Assembly: GCA_963082975.1 (NCBI GenBank)
Contig: OY720345.1
Span: 18,192,491-18,256,490 of the forward strand
Reading direction: 5' to 3'
Length of the DNA: 64,000 nucleotides
DNA from: Labia minor
Lineage: Eukaryota; Arthropoda; Insecta; Dermaptera; Spongiphoridae
This document shows positions 1 through 9,665 of this stretch, piece after piece. A program made the position numbers and the translations under genes. The notes under the pieces were generated by a model. That model was not told the origin of the DNA. It saw only the letters and a program-made list of their open reading frames with translations, and did no database searches. How positions within the stretch are numbered: position 1 is the stretch's first letter; each line of letters begins with the position of its first letter.

Positions 1-1
1 T

Positions 2-656
2 AATATTGGAAAAATCAATTGTATGAATTTTTCCCCAGATGGAGAATCATTACTTACTTTAACGAAAGAAAATAAATTGACGGTTTATAATGCATTGAAT
101 GGAATGATGTTAGATCATATTTATTTCAATGATTTTGGTGCAAATTTTGCACAATTTTTTAATAATAAAGAACATATTCTTTTACCAACTTCCAAATATA
201 TCCATCAAGTACGATTAATTTCATCAATGAATTCAGATGCAATTCGTTATTTTACTGGGCATACCGATGAAATTATTAGCCTTAGCACGAATCTAAAAGA
301 AATGTACGGATTTATAACAGGGAGTTTAGATAAAACAATTCGTTTGTGGGATATTCGTATGTATCGATCGATTGGTGGATTAATACATGACTCCCCACCA
401 ATTGGGGCAACAACCGCTGAAGCAAATAATTTTGTGGTTGGCACTAAAGACATGTTCCTTAAAGCATACGATTTACGATCCTATAGTAAAGGACCCTATC
501 AAGTTTATGATGTATATAAATTTCAACAAACCAAAAATTGTATTTGGAAATCAATTGTAGTCAGTCCGAATGGAATGTATTGGGCTATTTCCAGTGATAA
601 TGGAAAAGTTTTTATTTTGGATTCCGACACCGGCCGCCTCTTGTTTACAGTCGAGA
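2..656 (+). CDS. Wdr82-like: WDR82/Swd2-like WD40 protein, first visible exon (5' partial)
   Basis: The reading frame is open from the left edge, so the first exon(s) lie outside the window. The translation follows the WDR82 layout: a KINCMNFSPDGE segment near the start, then a RYFTGHTDEI segment, then the hallmark TGSLDKTIRLWDIR, and later KAYDLRSYSKGPY. WDR82 is a WD40 beta-propeller that tethers Set1/COMPASS and phosphatase complexes to RNA polymerase II in the nucleus. The exon ends after the first base of a codon (donor GTAAGC at 657). Identity to animal WDR82 looks only moderate although that family is normally very conserved, so this is probably a diverged paralogue rather than the main copy. 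The family call is firm; the exact role is inferred. Confidence 0.82.
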
Positions 657-767
657 GTAAGCTTGACTTAAGTGATAAAATTTTGATTTGAAAAAAAATG
701 ATAAATTTTCTATGATTAATCATTTTAATTAATTCATTAATTAATGATAATTTGTATTTTTTTTTAG

Positions 768-907
768 CGTCGTCCACGCGAAGGGAAATACTTGGGGACA
801 TTAATGTTTCCTTTTCAGTGAATAATCGATTCTTGATTGTAAGCTCAAGAGGTAACTTTTTGAGAGTGTGGGATCTATATGCTTGCCAACCCCTGTGCAC
901 CTTACAT
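768..907 (+). CDS. Wdr82-like: WDR82/Swd2-like protein, penultimate exon
   Basis: A poly-T tract plus AG at 766-767 is the acceptor and GTAAAT after 907 the donor. The 140-nt exon continues the phase left by the upstream exon (2 nt + 46 codons). It encodes another WD repeat with a FLIVSSRGNFLRVWDLYA segment, matching the WDR82 repeat that reads IGSEDGKIHVW in animals. The upstream intron is only 111 nt. Confidence 0.8.
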
Positions 908-1196
908 GTAAATTATATTTAATATCTTATTAAATATGTGTATAAAGTGATAAATAGTGTTAAGAAAATTCGACAAGTGAATTTTTCATTTTGGTTCAAT
1001 TTTGTTTATTTGTTTTTTTTTTTTAAATATGTTGATATATATATATTATAGTTATATTCTTTAAAAATTTTCAATGTAAAATTAAAATTAATACTATTTA
1101 CTTTTAGTTACTTAATTTTATTACATTTTTATTAATAAGTGGATATTGAAGTGGGTGGGAGTTCTTGCTCCCTCTTACATGAAAAAAGTATATTTT

Positions 1197-1731
1197 GGTA
1201 ATTGTTTACAAAAATAGAAGCTTCAGGGATTTGGGTACAACTTTACCAGTTGATTTCTTTTTTAAATTCCAAGTGACTATTAAAATAGCAAATGGTTCGT
1301 TCACTTATAGTTTCCGGGATAAAAATTGTTAAAATTTGCATATAAATCCATTGACATTCAATTTAGCTACCATGTTTTATTCATTTGGCCACTAGATGGC
1401 TTAACTAATTTTCGGGGGGAGGGGTCAGTTCGGTTTGGATATCTGAAAATTAAAAAATTAATTAATTAAATAATTTTCCTATATTCAAACCGATTCAAAA
1501 AACAGAATATTGGTGAATAAACGAATAATTAGTGAATTAGCCAATAAAAAATTATTAAATGACTGCTCAATCATATCTGGTTTATCTGTTAAACTTTAAT
1601 AATTTTTATCTCGTAAACTAGAAGAGACCGAGAAATATTGCATAGGAAAAGTTTTTTTTGAATTAAAAAAGGAATCCACTGGTAAAGTTTTATCCAAATC
1701 TCTGAAACTTCCGTTTTTGTAAACAATTACC
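1197..1731. mobile_element. Palindromic foldback element, copy 1
   Basis: The two halves of this 535-bp segment are near-complete reverse complements. It starts GGTAATTGTTTAC and ends GTAAACAATTACC. The arms meet in an AT-rich centre near 1462 bordered by TCGGTTTGGATAT and ATATTCAAACCGA. It is flanked on both sides by the 8-bp duplication TATATTTT (1189-1196 and 1732-1739), so the boundaries are exact. It has no coding capacity. The 8-bp duplication suggests hAT- or Mutator-like mobilisation, but the superfamily is not proven. It sits in the last intron of the WDR82-like gene. Two relatives lie at 2725-3233 and 34830-35359. Confidence 0.85.
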
Positions 1732-1862
1732 TATATTTTTTAATATTTTAAATACAAGTTGTTTTAATTTATTTTTGATCTCTTGCTACCACCTATAATA
1801 ATATTTTTAAAGATAAAACTTTTTTTTTTATATAAATATTTTATAAAATTTGAAATTTTTAG

Positions 1863-2024
1863 AGCGCGCTGGATAATCCCAACGAATACATGTACAGTAC
1901 ATTTAATCCGGTAAACACATGTATTGCCTCAGCTGGAAATCATTTATCTTATTGGTTTCCAACACTAAATCAATCAAATTTACAATTACACGAGAGATCC
2001 AATTATTCTTATGTAATTTTTTAA
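1863..2024 (+). CDS. Wdr82-like: WDR82/Swd2-like protein, last exon with stop
   Basis: The acceptor AG is at 1861-1862 and the stop TAA at 2022-2024. The exon is in phase 0 with the preceding one. It carries the final WD repeat, with STFNPVNTCIASAGNHLSYW, which corresponds to the FNPKFMTFASACSNMAFW end of WDR82. It then adds about 20 extra residues (NQSNLQLHERSNYSYVIF) beyond the usual C-terminus. The 955-nt intron before it contains a palindromic repeat element (1197-1731). Confidence 0.8.
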   Translation, partial: SALDNPNEYMYSTFNPVNTCIASAGNHLSYWFPTLNQSNLQLHERSNYSYVIF

Positions 2025-2139
2025 AAAAAAGGACTGAAAGCATTTTAATTTTAAATATATTAAATGATATTCATCTCTTCATATAAATATAAGTTATTAT
2101 ATTTAATTGTAATAATTTATAAAAAAAAATCCAATTTTG

Positions 2140-2145
2140 AATAAA
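2140..2145 (+). promoter_or_regulatory. Candidate poly(A) signal of the WDR82-like gene
   Basis: An AATAAA hexamer lies 116 nt past the stop codon, on the coding strand. It is the first full match after the stop, but AATAAA is frequent by chance in this AT-rich DNA. Confidence 0.35.
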
Positions 2146-2224
2146 TCATATATTTTCATATTTTTATAAATATATACTTATTTATTTGTTTGTATAGAAT
2201 CATTTTTAGAGGTTCACAACTTTA

Positions 2225-2297
2225 ACACGTTCCCACCGGCTCCATAATTTGTCTATTTATTTTATGTGGCGGTATAAGCCACCGGTGGTAACGTGTG
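2225..2297. repeat. Short GC-richer hairpin, possible miniature element
   Basis: The arm ACACGTTCCCACCGGCT (2225-2241) is matched in reverse complement by GCCACCGGTGGTAACGTGT (about 2279-2297), separated by an AT-rich loop. The arms are GC-rich in a very AT-rich setting. A TTAA begins just outside the left arm, so a piggyBac-like miniature is possible, but no matching TTAA is seen on the right. Confidence 0.45.
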
Positions 2298-2724
2298 AAA
2301 TTACTATAAAACAGATAAAATTATTTTTAATATCAATAAAACTGACTCTATTAGCAAGATAATTTTAAACCATTAATAAATAAATATGAGTTCGGCCATA
2401 ATCTTTTCGCAGCAATTCGAATATTGTGTTCCAATAATTTTTTCTCCATAGAAAATAATCCAGTTTGATAAGATTACACGATCTTAACATGAATGATTTG
2501 GATCTTCCTTAATACTCTAGTGGCTTTTTTGTTGGTGGTGCTGGTTTGGTGTCGTCTAACTGGATCGTAATATCTTATAAATGTTTGTGTTTATGTGGTA
2601 CAAAAAAGATCTTTTGTTAATAAACTATTATGGCGACCGTAAAATTATCTCTGGACGATGAGTTTCATGAAATTGAAATAAATTTTGGCTGTAAATAGAA
2701 AACATTATATACCATATATATCAT
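2298..2724 (+). other. Intergenic segment with two short coding-like stretches
   Basis: The stretch separates the WDR82-like gene from the second palindromic element. Two short frames start with ATG: one near 2386 (begins MSSAIIFSQQFEYC) and one at about 2630-2698 (begins MATVKLSLDDEFHE). Neither is recognised. They could be remnants of a transposon gene or chance. Confidence 0.2.
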
Positions 2725-3233
2725 ATTGTTTACAGACCGGGAAGCTTCAGACATTTTGGATGAAACTTTGCCAGTGGATTCCTTTTTTAATTCCAAATAA
2801 ACTTTCCTCATTCAATATTTCTCGGTCTCTTCTAATTTATGAGATAAAAATTATTAAAGTTTGACAGTTAAACTAGTTCTAAGTGACCAGCTATTTAGTA
2901 ATGTTTTATTGACTAATTCATTAATTTTCGTTTTTTCGGTTCGATTTGGACATAAGAAAATTATTTAATTAATTATTTTTTTAATTTTCATATGTATAAA
3001 CCGAACTAAAAAAAACAAAAAAATTAGTGAAGCTCACTGCTAGTCAAATGAATAAAACATTGTAGCTAAATCGAATGTCAATGGATTTATATGCAAATTT
3101 TAATAATTTTTATCTCGTAAACTAGAAGTCGGAGAAATATTGCATAAGGAAAGTTTCTTTGGAATTAAAAAAGGAATCCACTGGCAAAGTTTCGTTCAAA
3201 TCCCTGAAGCTTCTCGATTTGTAAACAATTACT
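2725..3233. mobile_element. Palindromic foldback element, copy 2
   Basis: This is the same family as 1197-1731. The outer parts read ATTGTTTACAGACC at the left and GTAAACAATTACT at the right, and the sub-terminal CCAGTGGATTCCTTTTTT is matched by its reverse complement near the right end. The centre near 2970 is again AT-rich, with CGGTTCGATTTGG facing ACCGAAC in complement. The left tip appears eroded by a few bases. TATCAT occurs next to both ends and may be the remains of the target duplication. Confidence 0.8.
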
Positions 3234-3900
3234 TATCATAAAAATATGATTTTATTAAAAAGATTATACATTGCAATTAAACCAATTTTCATTTGTTGTG
3301 CTCATTAACTAATGAATAAGAACTTCAAATTCACATTGTAATCATTATTTTAATAAATAAAAAAAAAATTAAACAATAAGCAAACTATAGCATAAGTACA
3401 TTGCATCTATACATTGTGAAATGGAAAACTAAACTATTCTTAAAGTAACTCTCAGCTGTAATAAATTGTCAAACAACACATCTTAACTTCTCTCTTATCA
3501 TGTAAACATATTAAAAAAACACCCTAAATAAAATTATATTAATTATTGTTTTCACTCCCCCTTTCAGGTTAAATCTGTACCCTAGAATATCTTTTACCAT
3601 GGATATTCTCTAGCAATAGGTATATATTAATTATTAAAAAGTATTATAAAAGGTAGTATATATAATAAATTTGTATATATCTTTTATTTATTTATTTATT
3701 TAACAAATACATATACATTCATTTGAATGCTATTTCAATCCACTTTTTTGAGTGGTGACAAAAAAAATAGAAAAAAAAACATCGAAAGAAAGCAAACATA
3801 AACAAAAAACTTATTTACATATTGAGATACATATTACATAAAACTCTGCAATCAACAGTTATAATTTATATATCTTTTAAAATTTATATAAAATATTTCA
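3234..3900. other. AT-rich spacer
   Basis: No gene is seen. There is a short TTTA microsatellite near 3680-3705. A moderately complex stretch (about 3700-3765) ends in a run of A, which could be a LINE or SINE tail but is not identifiable. Confidence 0.3.
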
Positions 3901-4480
3901 TTTGGCCGAAAAAATTAATACTTTGACCAAAACCAATAAAAGATAATTAAACACATTTATAAAATTGATTAATATATAATTACATATAATCAAAAACTAA
4001 ATAAATTGATAAATAATTCGAATTCATATCGTAACTATCTTATTTTGTCAGAAATTGACCAAAAAAATATTGTATCAATACTTAAACTCAGTCCATAAAA
4101 ACGAAACTATCAAAACTATTTAAAAATGTTTATTATACAATTATTTACAATCAAAAATTGAATATATCAATATATAATTCTATATCATAGCATAAGTATT
4201 TGATTAATTCATAAATTGGCCAAAAAAAATCGTATGAATATTTTGACAAAGGTAATTAAAATAAAACGATAATTATAAACGATATTTAAAAATAATAAAA
4301 AAAACTAATTATATAAATAATATATTACACTAATATAATATTCTGATTATATAATTTTAGTCAAGTAATAAATGAAATTTTTTGGCCAATTTACTAGTAA
4401 ATGAATTAGTTAGAATATAATATCGAATTATATATCAATTTAGACCTAAGCAATTTACATCCCCATTAATAAGTACAAAT
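3900..4480. repeat. Degenerate AT repeat block with TTGGCCAAAA and TTGACCAAA motifs
   Basis: TTTGGCC/TTGACCAAAA-type motifs recur at roughly 3902, 3933, 4056, 4217, 4381 and 4484, separated by very similar AT strings such as AATTGATAAATAATTC and ATATATAATTACATATAATC. This looks like a decayed repeat lying directly upstream of the LINE RT fragment. The core ATTAATACTTTGACCAAA resembles the unit of the minisatellite at 22.5-23.2 kb. Confidence 0.4.
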
Positions 4481-4483
4481 GCT

Positions 4484-5325
4484 TTGGCCAAAAAAAACTT
4501 AGAAAAAGCAGAAACATTTTCCCAACATCTGGAATACACATTTCATCCATTTCCTGAAACTTGTCCTAACCATGAGAACCACCAAATAGACAATTTTTTG
4601 GATCCTTTGCCGCAAAAGAAACTTATTAAACACGAGTCAAACAGAAGAAAATCTCCGGGATATGATTTAATCACCGTCGAGATATTAAAAAGGCTCTCCA
4701 AAAAGGGAATGGTCTTTCTTACTCAACTATATAATGTCATTCTCTTGTTATTTTCCGATTCAATGAAAATTTGTTCAAATAATAATGATCCTTAAACCTG
4801 AAGTTTCCTTATAACGCCCTATTAGTCTCCTCCCTCAAATGTCAAAGATTTTCGAAAAACATTTTAATGAGACTAAAGGGTGATATAGAAATTGATGAAA
4901 TACTACCTCTTCATCAATATGGATTTCGTCGTTAACACTCTACATCTGAGCAGATCATTAAAAAAGTCAACATTATCAAACAACTCTTGGAGAAAAGAAG
5001 ATATGTTCTGGTGTATTTCTGCATGCCAAACAAGCATTCGACAAAATATGGCATCAAAGACTTCTATTCAAAACAAAAATACACTTTCCTGACCACTATT
5101 TTTGGATATTCAAATCATATCTTCAATATCGCTGGTTTCAAGTTAAAGTAGAAAACGTGTTTTCCCAATATCATCCCATATGTTCAGGAGCTCCTTAAGG
5201 CAGCATTCTTGGGCCTTTCTTATATTCCGTAAACACTGCGGATATACCAACAACGCAATATTCATTTATTGTTATTTATGCCAATGATACCGCCATTCTC
5301 GTCCCAAGCGCGGAGATATAAAGGT
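4484..5325 (+). pseudogene. Jockey-type LINE reverse transcriptase fragment
   Basis: The translation starts with a KKNLEKAETFSQHLEYTF segment and KSPGYDLITVEILKRL (the 'kSPGyD' motif at the start of non-LTR RTs). After frameshifts it shows the PISLLPQMSKIFEKHI-type segment (about 4816-4865), HQYGFR followed by a stop (near 4910-4935), and VIYANDTAIL near 5270. The last corresponds to the catalytic YADD box with a substitution. Several frameshifts and stops make it dead. Endonuclease and 3' end are missing. It ends against a mariner terminal repeat at about 5322. Confidence 0.75.
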
Positions 5326-5356
5326 AGGCCCGATACTTTCCGGACAGACCTCGTAC
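5322..5356. repeat. Solitary mariner-type terminal repeat
   Basis: In reverse complement the segment reads ACGAGGTCTGTCCGGAAAG followed by TATCGGGCC. This is the typical start of arthropod mariner terminal repeats. No transposase belonging to it is seen alongside, so it is probably a leftover end that truncated the LINE. Confidence 0.5.
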
Positions 5357-5494
5357 AACTCTGAGCATTATTAATAATTGATAGAAAAGTGAAGAAGAAG
5401 AAATACATTTTCGATAAAAAAAAACTTTTTAAAAATAATTAATATGTGTATATGAATTATTTCATTAAAGTTATCGTATCAAATAAAACTCACA

Positions 5495-5875
5495 CTAGGG
5501 TGAGTGAAAAGTTTCCGGCCTAACCAAGAAATGGAGCCATTAGGTCTACTTTTGGAGCGGCATCCTACAGTATCATTCCTACAGAGCTTGTATGTACACT
5601 TTCACCCCAATCGCTACGTTAGTTTGCGTTTGCGTTTGAGAGACGCTTCCGTTGTTTTCGTGAAAATGGAAAAATTCGAAAAACGTGCTGTCATCAAATA
5701 CTTCTATTTGAAAGGTTTTACACCAAAACAAATAAAAGAAGAGATGGATTCAACGCTTGGAGACTCCTCCCCATCATATTCAACTATTAAGCAGTGGGTT
5801 TCAGAAGTTAAAATGGGTCGTGTGAGCACCTCTGACGTGCCTCGCTCAGGACGGCCCGTTGAGGTCACAACTTAA
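5495..5875 (+). pseudogene. Mariner transposase N-terminal fragment, part A of a chimera
   Basis: The element opens with a mariner-like terminal repeat (TAGGGTGAGTGAAAAGTTTC). From ATG 5666 the frame encodes the mariner N-terminal DNA-binding domain. It begins MEKFEKRAVIKYFYLKGFTP, goes on through GDSSPSYSTIKQWVSE and ends at RSGRPVEVTT followed by a stop at 5875. This covers the first helix-turn-helix only. The expected second helix-turn-helix of the same family does not follow; a different mariner takes over, see next entry. Confidence 0.8.
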
Positions 5876-6492
5876 GAAATTTCTGGTGCTGAAACATTCA
5901 GAATGCTGCAAAAGGCCTTCGGTGATAATTGAATGTCGCAAGCAAGTATTTTTGACTGTTCAAGGAGGGTCGAGAACGCATTAACGACGGACCACGTCCA
6001 GGACGGCCATCAACATCAACTGATGATCAATACGTCAATGAAATCAAGGAATTGGTGCTCGAGAATAAACGATTAACAGTCAGAGACCTTACTGACATCG
6101 TTGGAATATCAGAAGGATCAGTGAAAAGCATCTTAAAAGATCATTTGGGCCTAAGGAAAGTAAAAGCACGATGGTTCCAAAATCACGCAATCTCTTGAAA
6201 AATAGTGTCGCGTGAAACAATTTCCGGCTACCAGGATTCCATGAAGCGTATTATAACTGTCGATGAGTCTTGGATTTATGCTTACGACCCAGAAACAGAC
6301 GACCTAATATCGTACCAAAGGTGAGTCGAAGCCGAAAAACCTCGTCAAAGCAAGTCAAAAATCAAGATCCTGTTGACGTTTGCTTCGATTATCGAGGTGT
6401 GGTGCACACCGAATTCTTTCCGACTGGCCAAACTGTCAACAAGAAATACTATTTGAGTGTTATGCATCGTTTGCGCGAAGCTATTCTTTAAA
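5876..6492 (+). pseudogene. Second mariner transposase fragment, part B of a chimera
   Basis: Immediately after part A the sequence restarts at the N-terminal helix-turn-helix of a different mariner (SGAETFRMLQKAFGDN, then after a stop and frameshift GPRPGRPSTSTDDQYVNEIK, LTVRDLTDIVGISEGSVKSI). It then shows VDESWIYAYDPETDD, which carries the first catalytic aspartate, and FDYRGVVHTEFFPTGQTVNKKY. It breaks off after RLREAI, before the second and third aspartates. There are at least three frameshifts or stops, so it is inactive. Confidence 0.78.
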
Positions 6493-6577
6493 ATTAAGAA
6501 CAAAGTCTTACTATTTATTGTACACAGTAGTATATTTAGATGTGGAAAAAAATTTTGTATTTAAATAAAAGTATTTT

Positions 6578-7215
6578 GATGAAGAGGCTCTCATTCATGA
6601 CTATGGCTCAATAATTGATGACGCAATGACGATGAAAGAATACGTTTATTATCAGTTATAAAAGAACGACAACAATTGATAGAAACAACAACTTTTAAAT
6701 TATCTGAAGCAGAAAAAAAATTTAAAATAGAAAATTTTAATGGAAAAGGTGACGCCGAAACCTGTCTGGGAAAATTTTGTACTGAATGCGACCGTTTTAC
6801 TATAAACGGTGAAGAAAAATTAGAGGTAATGAGTTTATTTTTAATAGAGTTAGCTGTAGAATGGTATTTGTCTATTACTAGAAAAGCAATACACGATTGG
6901 GACATAATAAAAACATCCTTTAAGGCAGTTTCTGCTACTAAAAATTAGATAACAGTTCGATATGATGTTAAATTTCGATATTTAAAGGTAGTCTAACAGA
7001 TTGTTTATTGATAAAACAAAGACGACTTTTAGACATAGAAAAATGAATGGCACAGATTACCTTAATAAATTGAATGGTCGTAGGTTTCCCTATATTTATT
7101 CAAAATAATTTTAAAAGAGCAAATATAGCATCAGTGAATCGAAGGAGTAGCAAATCTTGAGATATCACAAACACCATCTAGATATAAACCCAAAGTAGAG
7201 TCACATCGATCAGAA
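6578..7215 (+). pseudogene. LTR-retrotransposon gag fragment (Ty3/gypsy-like)
   Basis: The frame starting around 6578 gives EEALIHDYGSIIDDA. After a frameshift it reads FKIENFNGKGDAETCLGKF, SLFLIELAVEWYLSI and WDIIKTSFKAV. This is the retrotransposon gag pattern (FNG ... W ... F ... A-WY ... W-x-x-F). A shifted continuation (YDVKFRYLKGSLTD, then LLDIEKMNGTDYLNKLN) extends it to about 7120. No zinc knuckle is seen before the next mariner starts at about 7248. It may be the same element as the RT/RNase H at 9061-9665. Confidence 0.65.
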
Positions 7216-7247
7216 AATATTCAATGTAAGCAAAATAAATACCACAT

Positions 7248-7925
7248 AGGCTGAAAAGTCCCGGGGTTTTTCAATAGATGACGCCACTAAAAAATAAACA
7301 TGACTTATTTCGAGAGGCTCATCTGTCACTAGTTTATGTATGAAATATCATGACATTTCGTCCATTCGTTTACAAGCTACAGTCATTTTAGTGACGCTAC
7401 TTTCGCCTTCATAAGAAAAATGGAAAAACAGGAATATCGCGTCTTGATTAAACATTGTTTTTTAATGGGCAAAACTTGTGAACAATCATTGCATTGGTTG
7501 CAGGAATGTTATTCCACTTCTGCTCCTTCGAGAACAACAGTTTATCGGTAGTTTAGTAAATTTAAAATATGTCGTACAAGCACCGAAGATGCACCTCGCT
7601 CTGAAAGGCCAAAAGAGGCTACGAATGCGGAAATCATAAAGCAAGTGCATCGAATCGTTTTGAGTGATCGTAAAGTGACATTGCTCGAATTAGCTGAGGC
7701 CGTGGGCATCTCTAAAGAACGAGCGGGATACATTTTGCACGATCTCTTGAAGATGAAAAAGCTATAGGCACGATGTATGCCGCATTTACTGACCACCTAC
7801 CAAAAACAGCAGCGCGTTGAAGATTCAACGGCCGGTTTGGCGTTGTTACAACAAAATCGAACGGACTTTTTACGCCGTTTTGTGACAATGGATGAAACGT
7901 GGGGCTATTACCATACGCCCTCAGT
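7248..7925 (+). pseudogene. Mariner element, 5' terminal repeat and N-terminal two thirds
   Basis: The terminal repeat AGGCTGAAAAGTCCCGGGG begins at 7248. From ATG 7420 the transposase reads MEKQEYRVLIKHCFLMGKTC, with a TAG at 7549. It continues TEDAPRSERPKEATNAEIIK and VTLLELAEAVGISKERAGYI, then has a second TAG at about 7765. It reaches the first catalytic aspartate in VTMDETWGYYHTP near 7888-7920. There it is cut by the jockey ORF1 sequence. The C-terminal half with the other two aspartates is absent. Confidence 0.8.
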
Positions 7926-9055
7926 CCAATAGACAATCTCAGTCAGAGTGGTTGGAAAGCCCGAGCACGAACAAAAACCCTCCTACGGATCCCAAGCCCG
8001 GCCTACCTGCCAAGCCCTTGGAATTGCCTCCGAGCAAATCTAAAACTAACAGTCTGCAGACCAAAGGGCTATCTAACAAGAAAGCTTTTGAGGCATTAAT
8101 TAACTCAAAAAAATCATTAACGAAAGCAGAGGTTAAACATTTAATTGATAGAATGTCGACGGACAAACCAATCAACAAGAAAAATTCTCCGAGTGGGGTG
8201 TTAATCAACTCCAAAATGCAAGCTCTCGAAAACGAGAACAGAGATTTAAAGAAGAAAATCAAAGAACTGGAAGAGTTAATTAAAAAGCAAATTTCATCAG
8301 CAACGGCAACAGTAGTCAGTGACGTCGAAATGGAAGAAAGTGACGGTGACAATCGTAATTGGACGGAGGTCTCAAGGAAAAGAAAAGCAGGAAAAGAATC
8401 TGTAGTGCCTCAATCAAATAAAAAGCTACTGACTTGTCAACCAATAGGAAAAGAGGAACCTAAAAAAATAACTACTTCGAAGGTGGAGAAGACTTTAGTA
8501 AAAGAAAAATGTCCACCAATTTCAATCAAGAACGACATCGCGGTACAGATAATCCAAATAATGAAAACCTTTTCGAAACATTTCGAAATCAAAAGAAGAC
8601 CTGGCTCAAATATGTCAAATATAATCACCCAATCCATGGATGATTATAAAAAAACAATTACCAAATTAAAAGAAAGGAAGATGAATTCTTTACATTTACT
8701 CCAAAATGTGAAAAACATCAAACATTTCTTCTTAAAGGGTTGGCTCTAGAGACGAGTGAAGAAATTGTCAAAGAAGAACTAAATAATTATAAAAATGTAA
8801 AATTCACAAAAATAGAGCGATTCGTAACCAAAAAATCCAAGGACGAAAAGAAAACTCTTCCCATGTTCTTAATCCAAATAAGCCCGGATAGCAAATTTAA
8901 AGACCTAAAGGAAATTAAAACTATATTTCATCAAAGGATTCACTGGGAAAGCATAAAAAAACAACAAATGATGCAATGTTACAATTGCCAACGTATGGGT
9001 CACTCATCTCACTCATGCACCATGGAATGGATGTGTCAAATGTGACAAAAAACAC
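7926..9055 (+). pseudogene. Jockey-type LINE ORF1 (gag-like nucleic-acid-binding protein)
   Basis: A long lysine/serine-rich N-terminal region includes a coiled-coil-like stretch (ALENENRDLKKKIKELEELI, about 8220-8285) and an acidic VSDVEMEESDGDN-type patch. A conserved globular domain follows, with TFTPKCEKHQTFLLKGLALE read after a frameshift near 8690. It ends with a CCHC zinc knuckle, CYNCQRMGHSSHSC (8980-9021). A second knuckle start (CVKCDKKH) is visible in another frame. This arrangement is typical of ORF1 of jockey-clade LINEs. At least two frameshifts disable it. It abuts a mariner on the left and a Ty3 fragment on the right. Confidence 0.72.
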
Positions 9056-9060
9056 GAAAA

Positions 9061-9665
9061 ACAAACTATAAAAGAACTTCGAGCATTTTTAGGTATGCTT
9101 AATTTCTACCGACGCCACCTAAAAAATGCCGCAGAAGAACAAACTTTACTTGCAGAATACCTAAAAGGAGCTACTAAAAATGATAAAAGACCAGTCCCTT
9201 GGACTGAAGAATCTATAAATAAATTTAACAAATGCAAAGAAGCTCTTACGACAGAAACACTTCTAACTCATCCTAAAAAAGATGCCAAATTGGGCCTATT
9301 CACGGATGCATCAGATTTTGGAATTGGAGGAGTACTTAACCAAGAAGAAAATGGAAATTGGAAACCAATGCATATTTCTCGAAAAAATTAAGCGATTCGG
9401 AAAGAAACTATTCCGCGTATGACCAAGAACTATTAGCGATTTATTTATCAATCAAGAACTTTAGACATTTCCTCGAAGATTGAGATTTTTAATATATACA
9501 GATCATAAACCTTTAATATATGCATTTAAGCAAAGAAATGAAAAGGCATCTTCCCGCCAACTAAGACATCTACAATTCATATCAGAATTTTCAACAAACA
9601 TCCAACATATCAAAGGCAACGAAAATATCATTGCGGATACCCTCTCTAGAATTGAAGAGATATGA
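9061..9665 (+). pseudogene. Ty3/gypsy pol fragment: RT thumb and RNase H
   Basis: The translation gives the RT connection motif IKELRAFLGMLNFYRRHLK. The RNase H start LGLFTDASDFGIGGVL follows, then (after a frameshift near 9387) SDSERNYSAYDQELLAIY. It ends with FLIYTDHKPLIYAFKQR, RQLRHLQFISEF and ENIIADTLSRI. All are standard Ty3/gypsy RNase H landmarks in the right order. One frameshift and a stop at about 9480 break it. Integrase does not follow, because an unrelated coding remnant starts at about 9666. Confidence 0.85.
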
